From positions 1-62,024 of the forward strand of contig JAGXRP010000001.1 in assembly GCA_018335795.1 (NCBI GenBank): DNA of 62,024 nt, in the 5' to 3' direction. Under the pieces are notes generated by a model. That model was given only the letters and a program-made list of their open reading frames with translations. It made no database searches and was not told the DNA's origin. Positions 46,316-55,324 of the stretch are shown here, one piece after another. The DNA comes from Desulfobulbaceae bacterium (lineage in GTDB: Bacteria; Bacteroidota; Ignavibacteria; Kapaibacteriales; UBA2268). The position numbers and the translations under genes were made by a program. The stretch's first letter is position 1. Every line of letters starts with the position of its first letter.

Positions 46316-47257
46316 ATGATACTCTCATTTTTGATGCTTTTGCTTGCTTCGGCACTTTTGTATTTCGGAGCTGATGGTTTAGTAGGCGGTTCTGCACGGA
46401 TTGCCTTCAAAATGGGCATTAAGCCACTGATTGTTGGTTTGACAATAGTCGCATTTGGTACAAGCAGTCCTGAGTTAGTCGTAAGTGTAAATGCAAATCT
46501 TGCAGGAAATAGTGACATAACTTTGGGAAATGTCATCGGTTCTAATATATGCAATATTGGATTGATTGTCGGTATAACAGCGCTAATCAAACCTATTAAT
46601 GTAAGTCTTCAAATTGTACGCAAAGATATCTTCATTATGTGTGCAGTTTCAGTTTTGCCATTGATTATGTTGATTGACGGTCAAATAGGCAGGGTAGAAG
46701 GTGTTATACTCATATTGTTGTTAGTCGTTTATTTGTGGTTACTTATTTTCATGACATCAAAGAAAGGTAATCTTGAAGTAGATACTGAGATAGATTCAAT
46801 TGTAAAAAAGTCAAAGCCAATGTGGATGAATATTGCATTTATAATTGGGGGCTTAGCTTTACTTATCGTCGGAGCAGATTTATTTGTTGAGCATGCTATC
46901 GAAATAGCACGTTTTTTCAATGTCAGCGAGTCTGTTATCGGGCTAACTATAGTAGCTATCGGGACCAGTTTGCCTGAGTTGGCTACAAGTGTTGTTGCCT
47001 CAATCAAAGGCGAAAGTGATATAAGTTTGGGTAATATTGTTGGCTCAAATATTTTCAATATTCTTGCTATTCTCGGCATAGCAGCTGTCATCAGCCCGAT
47101 TAGCTTTGGTAATATTACTTATATTGATTTGTCAATCATGTTGATGTTTGCAGTTATTTTACTTCCTCTTGCTCGTACAGGATTTATCATAGACCGAAAA
47201 GAGGGGATAGTGCTACTTCTACTCTATGTTGGGTATATCTACATTTTACTCAGATAA
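46316..47257 (+). CDS. Calcium/sodium antiporter, CaCA (YrbG) family
   Basis: 313 residues, about ten membrane helices in two inverted halves. Both alpha-repeats are clear: FGTSSPELVVSVNANLAGNSDITLGNVIGSNICNIG (about 43-78) and GTSLPELATSVVASIKGESDISLGNIVGSNIFNI (about 220-253). The Glu and Ser/Thr/Asn residues are the Ca2+/Na+ ligands. An inner-membrane Ca2+ or Na+ exporter is expected. A basic loop lies between the halves (about 145-165). No sequence oddity. Confidence 0.94.
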   Translation: MILSFLMLLLASALLYFGADGLVGGSARIAFKMGIKPLIVGLTIVAFGTSSPELVVSVNANLAGNSDITLGNVIGSNICNIGLIVGITALIKPINVSLQIVRKDIFIMCAVSVLPLIMLIDGQIGRVEGVILILLLVVYLWLLIFMTSKKGNLEVDTEIDSIVKKSKPMWMNIAFIIGGLALLIVGADLFVEHAIEIARFFNVSESVIGLTIVAIGTSLPELATSVVASIKGESDISLGNIVGSNIFNILAILGIAAVISPISFGNITYIDLSIMLMFAVILLPLARTGFIIDRKEGIVLLLLYVGYIYILLR

Positions 47258-47260
47258 AAT

Positions 47261-47809
47261 TTATCTTATTTCTCGTTCTACATTAGGAACATCAAGCAAA
47301 AAGTTTGCAAAACGTGCAGCAGTAAATAAATAGTCAGACAAGCGATTCAGAAACAATATCACTTCGTTTGATACCTGCTCTAAAGTTGCTAAATGCACTA
47401 CCAAACGCTCGGCTCGCCTTGCTACGGTTCGAGCTACATGCAATCTGGCTGAAGTTTCCGAGCCACCCGGCAAAATGAAGCTCTTCAATACGGGTAATTT
47501 TTCAACGTAGCTATCTATCAAATTTTCTAACAATTCTATGTCATTTTTGTTGATTCTGTCCACTTTGAATTTTGGCGGAGGTTCAGTTGGGGTAGCCAAA
47601 TCGGTGCCAAGTACAAATAAAAGATTGCTGATTCTTGTCAAATCATTTTTGATTGGTTGGGGAACATCGCCCGAATTTGCAAGACCAATGATACTATTCA
47701 GCTCATCAACAGTGCCGTATGATTCTACGCGTAAATCATATTTGGCGACACGTTTACCGTTAAATAAGCCCGTCGTTCCATCATCGCCAGTTTTAGTGTA
47801 TATTTTCAT
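47261..47809 (-). CDS. Cob(I)yrinic acid a,c-diamide adenosyltransferase, PduO type
   Basis: 182 residues. Family markers: MKIYTKTGDDGTTGLFNGKRVAKYDLRVESYGTVDELNS (KTGDxGxTxL, VxxxGxxDELN), SFILPGGSETSARLHVARTVARRAER (the ATP-binding RxxxRRAER) and EVILFLNRLSDYLFTAARF. It adenosylates cobalamin with ATP, so the cell uses or salvages B12. Converging with the Ca/Na antiporter gene, 3 nt between stops. Confidence 0.95.
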   Translation of the reverse strand: MKIYTKTGDDGTTGLFNGKRVAKYDLRVESYGTVDELNSIIGLANSGDVPQPIKNDLTRISNLLFVLGTDLATPTEPPPKFKVDRINKNDIELLENLIDSYVEKLPVLKSFILPGGSETSARLHVARTVARRAERLVVHLATLEQVSNEVILFLNRLSDYLFTAARFANFLLDVPNVEREIR

Positions 47810-47924
47810 AATTCAAATTTATCTTATTTTTGTATTACTTTAAACAAATAAGTAGTTTTTTGTAAACATTTTATTGTTTCATGTGTCATTATTTATTGAG
47901 AAAGTGAAATTAAGGAAAAAAATT

Positions 47925-50690
47925 GTGAAGAAAATTATAATTATTACGATTCTATTAGCAGCTGTCAATGTTTATTCAAACATTCTTTACCAACCTGATA
48001 ATCTCAATTTTGAGCAGGGCAGACCCGGTTTCGTTCCCGATGGATGGGTATTCCCATCAAAACTTGCCACAGCTGGTTACATTGCCTTTATTGAACATAA
48101 GACTGTTTACGAAGGTAGATTTAGTGTTGCGATTGACAATCCGCACTATAATGCCGATACAGCTATCGTCGAGGGAAGCCCGAATATGTCAACTTTATAC
48201 CAATCCGTTGATGCCTTCCCTTTTCGGAATAAGACGATTCGCTTTTCAGCATGGGTCAAATGTGATATAGGCGAGCCTGATGCCAAAGGAGAATTATGGA
48301 TTGTGGTTAGAGATGAAAAGAAAGAAGTTATTGTCACAGAATATGGCGAAAATGACCAAATTACAGAAAATGTATGGCACAAAAAGGAAATAATGGCGTT
48401 TATTCCTAACGATGCAGATGAATTGAGATTCGGTTTTTTGTTGAATGGAAAAGCAAGACTTTGGGCTGACGCTGTAAGCATTGATATAATCAATCCTGAA
48501 GGTTCTTCTGATTTACCACCTCAACAATTATCCGATAAAGCTATCCCGGCACTTGTGACTTTTGCAAAACTCTATGGCTATCTACATCATTTCTATCCTT
48601 CGCAAAATTTCCGTTCACTTGACCAAGAGAGACTGATGCTCTATTCAATTTCACGTATTCTCGACAAACCTGATAATTTCATTTCAGACATGAAGGGTTT
48701 GCTAAAGGATATTGCACCGGAAGCAAATATACTCAAGAAAAATGAGCAAATAAACTATTCATATCTAAAACCGACGACTCTTCAGGACAGAATAGCGTAT
48801 GTTGCTGAAATTGCAGGCGGACCTGTCGTCAAGAATAGTCCGGCATTTTATTCAATACTCAGAAATGTTTACTCAACCACAAGAAGTCGAGAAGGTTCTG
48901 TCTTTCAAAATATTGACATGATAAAATATGACAACAAAAAAGTTGTTGTCTCGGCAATGATTAAAGTGGATGGCAAATCTCCCGGAAGCAACGCTCAAAT
49001 TTGGTGCAAGACAGACATCATAAATTCCCAAGATTATACTTTTGCAACCAATTCCGAAACTCCGGCTTTAGAAAATGAATGGAAAAAGTATAGTGTCGAA
49101 ATCAATATGCCCGAAAATGTTTACAATTTGCGTTTAGCTTTAGTATTCTTAGGCGAAGGTGCTGCCTATTTTGATGATATTAAAGTTCAAGTTTATGACG
49201 GCGAGAAGCTCGAAAAGGAATTTATCGTTCCAAACGGTGATTTTGAGCAATCCGGGGCAGGGAATACATTGAATTCATGGGAAATCGAACCGGCTGTTCT
49301 GAGCGCAGGTTATAATGCAGGCAGAGAGCTAAATGTCAAATTCGGTGGCTCTTTCTCGCTCAGAATCGCTTCGGACCTTGAAACAATGATTAAATTCCCG
49401 GATATGGGAGAATTAGCAATCTTTCCTATAAATGAACAATACGACATTGCATTTCCACTTGTTATCCCAATTCAAAAAGAATTCATAGCTGACGATTTTA
49501 TCAAAAAATTGGAAATTCCGGGCAAACCATTCGGCTACAACCCCACTATTAATGACAAAAGCACAAGATTAGCAGCTGTGATTCAGCTTTGGAATATAAT
49601 CAAACATTTTTCATTAAAAACTATTGCCGAAGCTGAACTCGAGAATATGTTGATTCAATCGTTAATTTCTGTTAGTACTGTTAATTCTTACCAAGATTTT
49701 TCAAATATTATGAACAATATGGTTCAGATTTTGACTGACCCACGAGTTACGGTATGGAATCAGTTTTACGACTTGAAATACGGACTCCCACTTGTTTTCC
49801 ACAAATTTGAGCAAGACGTGATTGTCACTTCTGTAATAGACAATTCATTAGACATCACAGCAGGAGATGTCCTTACTCATGTTGATGGTGTTCAGATTAA
49901 TGATTTGATCAAAAAATATGAAATCAAACACTATGCTGTCAATCAAAATTTTGCAATATTGCGAGCACTTGCAAATATTAGGGTAGGAGTGAAGGACTCT
50001 AAGAGTACACTCACTTTGAAAAATAAAAATGGCGAATCTCGCGAGGTAGCTGTCACCAGGAATACTCTACTTCATGATATTTACGAACCGCGACCGGAAC
50101 CCATTGTTGAGTTGGACTCTTTAGTTTATTATGTAGATATGACCCAGGTGAGTGATAAAACTTTCAAACGTGTTACGGACCAAATTCCTGAAGCTAAGGC
50201 ATTTGTTTTCGATATGAGAGGGCACATGAGTATGAGCGAACATGTCTTAAGCCTTTTTTCAGATAAAGATTTGGACGGCGTAAGGTGGGAAATACCCGTT
50301 TATACCAAACCTGAAAAACAACTTCAATCTAAAATTATATATTCAGGCGGAATTACAGGCAGGAAGAAATACACAGACACAAAGCTAATCTTTTTGATTG
50401 ACGAATCTACAATTGGTTATTCAGAAGCTGTTGCTAATATTATCAAAGAATCTCAACTTGGTATTTTGCTCGGTGCACCATCAGCCGGATTAATCGGCGA
50501 AACCTTCTCTACAAGACTAATTGGCGGCACAAGTCTATCCATGACAGGCATGAAAGCATATAATTCGACATACAAATTATTAAACGGTAATAGTGTCGAA
50601 CCTGATGTGCTTTTGCTGCGTAATAACAATAAATTTCTGAATTATACGGAATTACTACTTGAAAAGGCATTGGAGTTATTAAAAAATTAG
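47925..50690 (+). CDS. Secreted S41-family peptidase with two carbohydrate-binding-like modules
   Basis: 921 residues from GTG 47925 (VKKIIIITILLAAVNVYSN, signal peptide), preceded by TAAGGA; the frame extends upstream to a TTG at 47874 but with no signal sequence. First module (about 25-165) begins LNFEQGRPGFVPDGWVFPS and ends WADAVSIDI; second (about 295-485) has VSAMIKVDGKSPG...AYFDDIKVQVYD, which resemble CBM-like jelly-rolls. The C-terminal region has a PDZ-like segment (ITAGDVLTHVDGVQINDLI) and an S41 core with FDMRGHMSMSEHVLS and DESTIGYSEAVANII (nucleophile Ser in GYSE). Role in surface or extracellular proteolysis is inferred. Confidence 0.82.
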   Translation: MKKIIIITILLAAVNVYSNILYQPDNLNFEQGRPGFVPDGWVFPSKLATAGYIAFIEHKTVYEGRFSVAIDNPHYNADTAIVEGSPNMSTLYQSVDAFPFRNKTIRFSAWVKCDIGEPDAKGELWIVVRDEKKEVIVTEYGENDQITENVWHKKEIMAFIPNDADELRFGFLLNGKARLWADAVSIDIINPEGSSDLPPQQLSDKAIPALVTFAKLYGYLHHFYPSQNFRSLDQERLMLYSISRILDKPDNFISDMKGLLKDIAPEANILKKNEQINYSYLKPTTLQDRIAYVAEIAGGPVVKNSPAFYSILRNVYSTTRSREGSVFQNIDMIKYDNKKVVVSAMIKVDGKSPGSNAQIWCKTDIINSQDYTFATNSETPALENEWKKYSVEINMPENVYNLRLALVFLGEGAAYFDDIKVQVYDGEKLEKEFIVPNGDFEQSGAGNTLNSWEIEPAVLSAGYNAGRELNVKFGGSFSLRIASDLETMIKFPDMGELAIFPINEQYDIAFPLVIPIQKEFIADDFIKKLEIPGKPFGYNPTINDKSTRLAAVIQLWNIIKHFSLKTIAEAELENMLIQSLISVSTVNSYQDFSNIMNNMVQILTDPRVTVWNQFYDLKYGLPLVFHKFEQDVIVTSVIDNSLDITAGDVLTHVDGVQINDLIKKYEIKHYAVNQNFAILRALANIRVGVKDSKSTLTLKNKNGESREVAVTRNTLLHDIYEPRPEPIVELDSLVYYVDMTQVSDKTFKRVTDQIPEAKAFVFDMRGHMSMSEHVLSLFSDKDLDGVRWEIPVYTKPEKQLQSKIIYSGGITGRKKYTDTKLIFLIDESTIGYSEAVANIIKESQLGILLGAPSAGLIGETFSTRLIGGTSLSMTGMKAYNSTYKLLNGNSVEPDVLLLRNNNKFLNYTELLLEKALELLKN

Positions 50691-50738
50691 TTATTTTTGT
50701 TTGTTATTTTTTATCTATATTATCAAAGGGGTATTTAT

Positions 50739-51164
50739 ATGCTTAAAAAAATTAAGTCCATAAGCTCAATATTCTTAGCTATTTTATTTGTTGTGAGTGT
50801 ATCATATGCAGGTGAAATCAAAGAAACAAGCTTCCAAACCAATTTGCATTGTGGCTCATGTGCATCAAAGATTCAAAAAGGATTGAAAAAAGTCGGTGGT
50901 GTAATTGAAACTAAAGCTGACGTAGAATCAAAAATCGTAACCGTTAAATACGATACTGATAAGACTGATGATTCTAAAATCAAAAAACTTATTGCAGACA
51001 TGGGTTACAAAGCTGACTTAGCAAATGCTAAGGAATGTAACAAAAGCGGTGAAAAAGAATGTTGCAAAACTACAGGCAAAGCTTGCGACAACAAAGACAA
51101 AACATCTAAGATGTCCGGCAAAGATTGTTGCGATACAAAAGCTACAAAATCGAATCCAAAATAA
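50739..51164 (+). CDS. Secreted heavy-metal-associated (HMA) domain protein with Cys-rich tail
   Basis: 141 residues from ATG 50739 (AAAGGGG upstream); a 14-codon longer frame is unlikely. Signal peptide MLKKIKSISSIFLAILFVVSVSYA. An HMA domain with the metal motif LHCGSCASKIQKGL (CxxC at about 38-41, usually MxCxxC) follows. The last 45 residues are Lys/Cys-rich (ECNKSGEKECCKTTGKAC, KDCCDTK), which should bind more metal. Periplasmic or surface copper or other thiophilic-metal binding is inferred. A strong terminator follows. Confidence 0.88.
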   Translation: MLKKIKSISSIFLAILFVVSVSYAGEIKETSFQTNLHCGSCASKIQKGLKKVGGVIETKADVESKIVTVKYDTDKTDDSKIKKLIADMGYKADLANAKECNKSGEKECCKTTGKACDNKDKTSKMSGKDCCDTKATKSNPK

Positions 51165-51187
51165 AGTCTATAAACTTTAAAATTCAT

Positions 51188-51222
51188 GCGGCTGTCTCAT
51201 AAGGCAGTCGCTTTTTTTTTTT
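51188..51222 (+). terminator. Intrinsic terminator after the HMA gene
   Basis: Stem GCGGCTGTCT / AGGCAGTCGC (51188-51197, 51202-51211; two G-U pairs), loop CATA, then about 11 T. It shares an 18-mer with the hairpin at 542-559. Confidence 0.93.
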
Positions 51223-51315
51223 CTCATTTCCCAAATTTTTCCCTAATTTTGAGATAAATACCACTTTCATGTGTCTTAGAATATATACGGAAAATGTATT
51301 TCAAGGAGAATTTTT

Positions 51316-52584
51316 ATGAAAAGAGCATTGTTTTTAATCGTGACGACAGTTTTATTGTCGTTTTTTCAGACAAGACTAGCAAAAGCACAATCAATTGAAG
51401 ATTTTATCATCTGGGAGGCAGATTCTAACAGGATTGAGCAATTTTGTGTTCACCCAAACGGCAATATAATCGCCAGTCAATCAGGAATAGCGTATGAAAT
51501 TGATGGGCAAACAGGGAAAATCTTACGTTTTATACCACAACCCTTAGTTGGTTATGTAGAAATATCCAACGATGGTAGGCTTATTGCGCTATCTTCAGGT
51601 GGCTTAACAAATATAATTGAATATGAGACTTTTGTTGTATTAAGACAAATAACTGGAGGGACTGTCAAGTTTTTCCCTGACAATGAAAAATTATTAGTAT
51701 TAGGAACGGGAGTATTGGATTCATCATTGGCAATATATAATATTGAAACTGGTGAATCCCGATATTTTTCAATGAAATCTCCAGGGTCTGGTGACTTCTT
51801 TATTAGTTCAATAGGTATTTCATCAAACGGAAGCCATTTTGCGTCCGGGAGTTGGTTAAGAAAATATCAAAGCAATGAACATATTCAGTATTTCCATCTA
51901 TGGGATACTGAAACATTGACTCCAAAATTAATTAGTACGGATGACCAACAAGAAGGTCCTACAAAGGAAATAAATTTTAGTGCTGGTGATAAATATTTAG
52001 GATTTACTCGTGAAGTCGGGGGAATAAGAGGAGCTAAGTTCTATTCAATAGAGCCAGGAACATTTAAAACGACATTAATAAAGGAATTTAACTCAAAAGA
52101 TAATATCAAGTCTTTTTGTTTTATTGGTGAAGGAAATACGGTGGTAACGACGTATCAAATAGGCAACACGAGGAGTACAAAAGTGATTGATTTACTCACT
52201 GGTCAAATATTTTTTGATGATATTGATTTTTACGGTGGGACTATAAGATATAATAAAAATTATAACACACTCATCCTACTGGGTAAGTCATTTGTATGTT
52301 TGGATTTGGATAGATTGCTTGCAACAAGTGTAGAAGATCAAGAACCAAATATATTTGATTTGACTTATCAAGAGAACCAAATAACCATCCAATTAAAAGA
52401 AAACATACCAATCATTAACGAAGTCTCGATTATTGATATGCTTGGCAATGTACTATACCAAAGCAATAACTTATTAATACGAGACAAAATACAAATAGAA
52501 TTGCCGTTACCTGCCGGTGTTTACATAGTAAAACTTAAAATAAGCGGTCATCATTACACAAATAAATTTGTAGTTGGTAGGTAA
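51316..52584 (+). CDS. Secreted WD40-like beta-propeller protein with type IX sorting domain
   Basis: 422 residues, signal peptide (MKRALFLIVTTVLLSFFQTRLAKA), GGAG Shine-Dalgarno. Blades appear as GNIIASQSGIAYEIDGQTGK, NDGRLIALSSGGLTN, SSNGSHFASGSWLRKYQS and others, so one propeller of about seven blades (50-320). Tail (about 350-422): NEVSIIDMLGNVLYQSNNLL to AGVYIVKLKISGHHYTNKFVVGR is the Por_Secre_tail domain without the YPNP start. No palindromic insert is present. A 49-codon gene follows 10 nt later. Confidence 0.8.
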   Translation: MKRALFLIVTTVLLSFFQTRLAKAQSIEDFIIWEADSNRIEQFCVHPNGNIIASQSGIAYEIDGQTGKILRFIPQPLVGYVEISNDGRLIALSSGGLTNIIEYETFVVLRQITGGTVKFFPDNEKLLVLGTGVLDSSLAIYNIETGESRYFSMKSPGSGDFFISSIGISSNGSHFASGSWLRKYQSNEHIQYFHLWDTETLTPKLISTDDQQEGPTKEINFSAGDKYLGFTREVGGIRGAKFYSIEPGTFKTTLIKEFNSKDNIKSFCFIGEGNTVVTTYQIGNTRSTKVIDLLTGQIFFDDIDFYGGTIRYNKNYNTLILLGKSFVCLDLDRLLATSVEDQEPNIFDLTYQENQITIQLKENIPIINEVSIIDMLGNVLYQSNNLLIRDKIQIELPLPAGVYIVKLKISGHHYTNKFVVGR

Positions 52585-52594
52585 GGAGGAAATC

Positions 52595-52744
52595 ATGAAA
52601 AATCTGATTATATTTTTGATGGCAATTGTAAGTGTTAATTGTCAGAATATTGAACCATCGCAAGTACAAATTAACATTAAAATCCACAACCCACTAATGA
52701 ATTCGTGGGCTTTGTCTTTTGATTCGTCTGTCAATTCCTACTGA
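52595..52744 (+). CDS. Short (49 residue) putative lipoprotein or gene remnant
   Basis: ATG 52595 with the near-perfect Shine-Dalgarno AAGGAGG just before it. It reads MKNLIIFLMAIVSVNCQNIE: a lipoprotein signal with Cys at 16, then 33 residues and TGA at 52742-52744. It is located 10 nt after the propeller gene. A hairpin CCCAC...GTGGG (about 52689-52708) followed by CTTTGTCTTTT lies inside and may terminate transcription. It may be a real small lipoprotein or a truncated copy. Confidence 0.45.
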   Translation: MKNLIIFLMAIVSVNCQNIEPSQVQINIKIHNPLMNSWALSFDSSVNSY

Positions 52745-52747
52745 TTT

Positions 52748-55093
52748 TTACTTATCGAACTTAAGAATGAATGTTGTTCCTTTGCCTTCTTCACTCTCAA
52801 ATGTGATAGTGCCATTTATCAATTCAACATACTTCTTAACAATTGCAAGTCCTAATCCTGTGCCGGGTTTATTTCCTACATTTCGCGACCTATGGAAGGG
52901 GTCGAATACACTTTCCATCTCATTTGCAGGTATGCCGATTCCATAATCTTTGATTTGCATATTTACTGAGGTTTGATTGTCAAAAATGCTGATATCTACG
53001 CTTGTATCTTCACTTGAGTATTTCAAAGCATTTGCAACAAGATTGCTGATAATGTTCCTTAATGAGATTTGGTCACATTCAATCAAAATCTTCTTGTTTG
53101 CACATTTGACATTGACTATCCTGTTTTTCCCGATTGTCATCTTAATTTCATCTATTATCGAACCTATAAAACTACAAAGCTCAATAGTATTATAAGTAAC
53201 TTGCCAATCCTTCGTAGTAGGTTTTTCAAATACTAAGACGTCATCAAGCAACTTTGTCAGCGATTGGATTGAATGGCGAATCAGTTCCAAATTTTTCTTG
53301 AAGGAAATCTCATCATTCATCTCATAAAGTTTGTCCAAAATGTATGTTGAGGATAGTATCACAGTCAATGGTGTTCGATATTCATGAGATACCATTGCTA
53401 TGAATCGGCTTTTAAGCTCATTTAGGCTCTTTTCCTTAGTCAAAACAGCAAGCAAATCGTCCTGAGTTCTGACCAATTCAATTTGCGTGCGTTTCCGTTC
53501 TTCATTTTCGTAACTTAATTCATTAAGAGCTGTTTCTAATTGCTTAGTTCTCTCGGCGACACGATTTTCAAGTTCTTTGTTTATTTCAATAATTCTTCGT
53601 TCATATTGCTTTCTATCAGTAATATCAATCAAAAAAGCCTGCAATATGAAAGAGTCTCTTATAGGGATTCTGTTTAATGATACTTCGACATCAATCATCT
53701 CATTGCCATTTTTGAGATGTTTCCATTCAAATGTAAGTGATTCGCCATCCAATGCTCGAGTAACATATTCTTGGGCAATTTTCAAAGAATTTAGTCCCTC
53801 GCCTTGAAATTTTGGGGATAGCTTATCAGGAGTTAGCCCTACAATTACATCACGGCTGAAGCCAAAAAGTTGCTCTGCTTTGGGGTTGCAATCTATAAAT
53901 TGCATCTTGTCTAACAATAGAATTGCAACTGAAGCTTGGTTAAATAGGGCTCTAAATTGTGCTTCGCTTTGGATAATTTCTTGTTGCAAAAGCATATCTT
54001 TTGTTATGTCTTGCATTGTTCCCGTTATTCGTAGTGGGTAGCCATAAGAATCTTTAACAATTTCACCTATCGAACGAATCCATCTCATTTCACCGTCAGA
54101 TGCTCTGAAAATTCGGTACCTAATATCAAAATCTTCACCTCCGTTCTGCAACGAATCAATCGCTTTAGAATGTAGTGGTCTGTCTTCTTCATGGCACAAT
54201 TGCTTGAATTCCGAATACGATATACTTCCTGTATCGGGCTCCATTCCGATTATTTTAAAATACTCTTCTGTCCCCCAGTATAGCGTTTTGTTCAAATCTA
54301 ATTCCCAACTCGCAATTTTAGCTATTGATTGCACATTTTGCAATCGCCTTTCGCTATAAGTCAGTTCTTTCTCTACCACTATTCTATCGGCTATTTCCTC
54401 TCTCAAACTGTCTATAGCTAATTTACCAATCTCCATCTGCTCTGTTAACTTGTCTTTGCTTTCTTTGGAAAGTATCAAAGCACTTGTCAATCCTTTGATT
54501 AGCAGCAAAAGACTAACTGAAATAATTGCCGAAAGTAATATCAGGTCGAATGAAATCGTTAAAATTTCAAGAGTAGTTAGTGTTTTTGTTTGATTCAAAT
54601 CTAGAAGTTCATAATCGGATGTGATACTATAAGCTATCAAGACGAAGATAACTAATCCGAATGCAATGATGGCTCCTTTACCACCTTTTAGTATCGTAGT
54701 CGAAATGAGAAATGTCAGCATCCATAATGTAGCAGCAGAATCCGGTCCAAATTTGAAAAGTAAATAAACCGATAAAGTGAAAAGACCAATCAACAAAATA
54801 TTAGATTTGAGTATGTATTTCTCTTTTTTTATAAGTAATAAGCTTAGTAATGTCAAATAGATTAAAAATATGAACACACCATAAGAAGGGTCTGCTATTT
54901 CGAAGGATAGAATGATACCCGAAAGCAATGATAATGCGCCGACTATTATCCCAAGCCGGATAATATAGTTCAAAATGTCTAATTTTACTTGACGCAGTAT
55001 CTCTTCTTCTTGTTCTGTAGGTTTCTTGAATAATCCCTGAAAAATCAATGTAATGTTTTGGTTTTCTTTACCCCAAGGGTTTATTTTCTTCAT
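52748..55093 (-). CDS. Sensor histidine kinase, membrane, with PAS/PAC domains
   Basis: 781 residues. Five or six membrane helices (about 40-200), a coiled linker, two PAS domains (about 240-370 and 370-490; the first has SSYSEFKQLCHEEDR, RIFRASDGEMRW, GTMQDIT), a coiled coil (490-560), HisKA with phospho-His in FIAMVSHEYRTPL (about 569) and HATPase_c with NLVANALKYS, DYGIGIP and GTGLGLAIVKKYVELINGTI. It autophosphorylates and passes phosphate to a response regulator. No response regulator is next to it, so it is an orphan kinase. It ends 3 nt from the stop of the small lipoprotein gene on the opposite strand. Confidence 0.93.
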   Translation of the reverse strand: MKKINPWGKENQNITLIFQGLFKKPTEQEEEILRQVKLDILNYIIRLGIIVGALSLLSGIILSFEIADPSYGVFIFLIYLTLLSLLLIKKEKYILKSNILLIGLFTLSVYLLFKFGPDSAATLWMLTFLISTTILKGGKGAIIAFGLVIFVLIAYSITSDYELLDLNQTKTLTTLEILTISFDLILLSAIISVSLLLLIKGLTSALILSKESKDKLTEQMEIGKLAIDSLREEIADRIVVEKELTYSERRLQNVQSIAKIASWELDLNKTLYWGTEEYFKIIGMEPDTGSISYSEFKQLCHEEDRPLHSKAIDSLQNGGEDFDIRYRIFRASDGEMRWIRSIGEIVKDSYGYPLRITGTMQDITKDMLLQQEIIQSEAQFRALFNQASVAILLLDKMQFIDCNPKAEQLFGFSRDVIVGLTPDKLSPKFQGEGLNSLKIAQEYVTRALDGESLTFEWKHLKNGNEMIDVEVSLNRIPIRDSFILQAFLIDITDRKQYERRIIEINKELENRVAERTKQLETALNELSYENEERKRTQIELVRTQDDLLAVLTKEKSLNELKSRFIAMVSHEYRTPLTVILSSTYILDKLYEMNDEISFKKNLELIRHSIQSLTKLLDDVLVFEKPTTKDWQVTYNTIELCSFIGSIIDEIKMTIGKNRIVNVKCANKKILIECDQISLRNIISNLVANALKYSSEDTSVDISIFDNQTSVNMQIKDYGIGIPANEMESVFDPFHRSRNVGNKPGTGLGLAIVKKYVELINGTITFESEEGKGTTFILKFDK

Positions 55094-55256
55094 ATTTGCC
55101 GATTTAGATTTTTTTCATTATGCTAAATTAATAAAAAATTACATAATTTTAATCATAAGCATGCATATTATCAAAGTAAATTTCCTAAAAATTAAAATTA
55201 GCCATACCGAATTTTAATTTTGAATTATCAAAAATTAACAAATTTCATTTATTATC

Positions 55257-55287
55257 TTGTATTGAGTTGTAAAATTGCATAATTTTG
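55257..55287 (+). promoter_or_regulatory. Putative promoter of the NhaD-type antiporter gene
   Basis: TTG (55257-55259, in CTTG rather than TTTG), 20-nt spacer, TAATTTTG (55280-55287), a full match to TAnnTTTG. The start codon is 38 nt further on. Confidence 0.55.
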
Positions 55288-55324
55288 AGTTTGGGAATTT
55301 AACAAATTTGTAAAAAGGTTGAAA

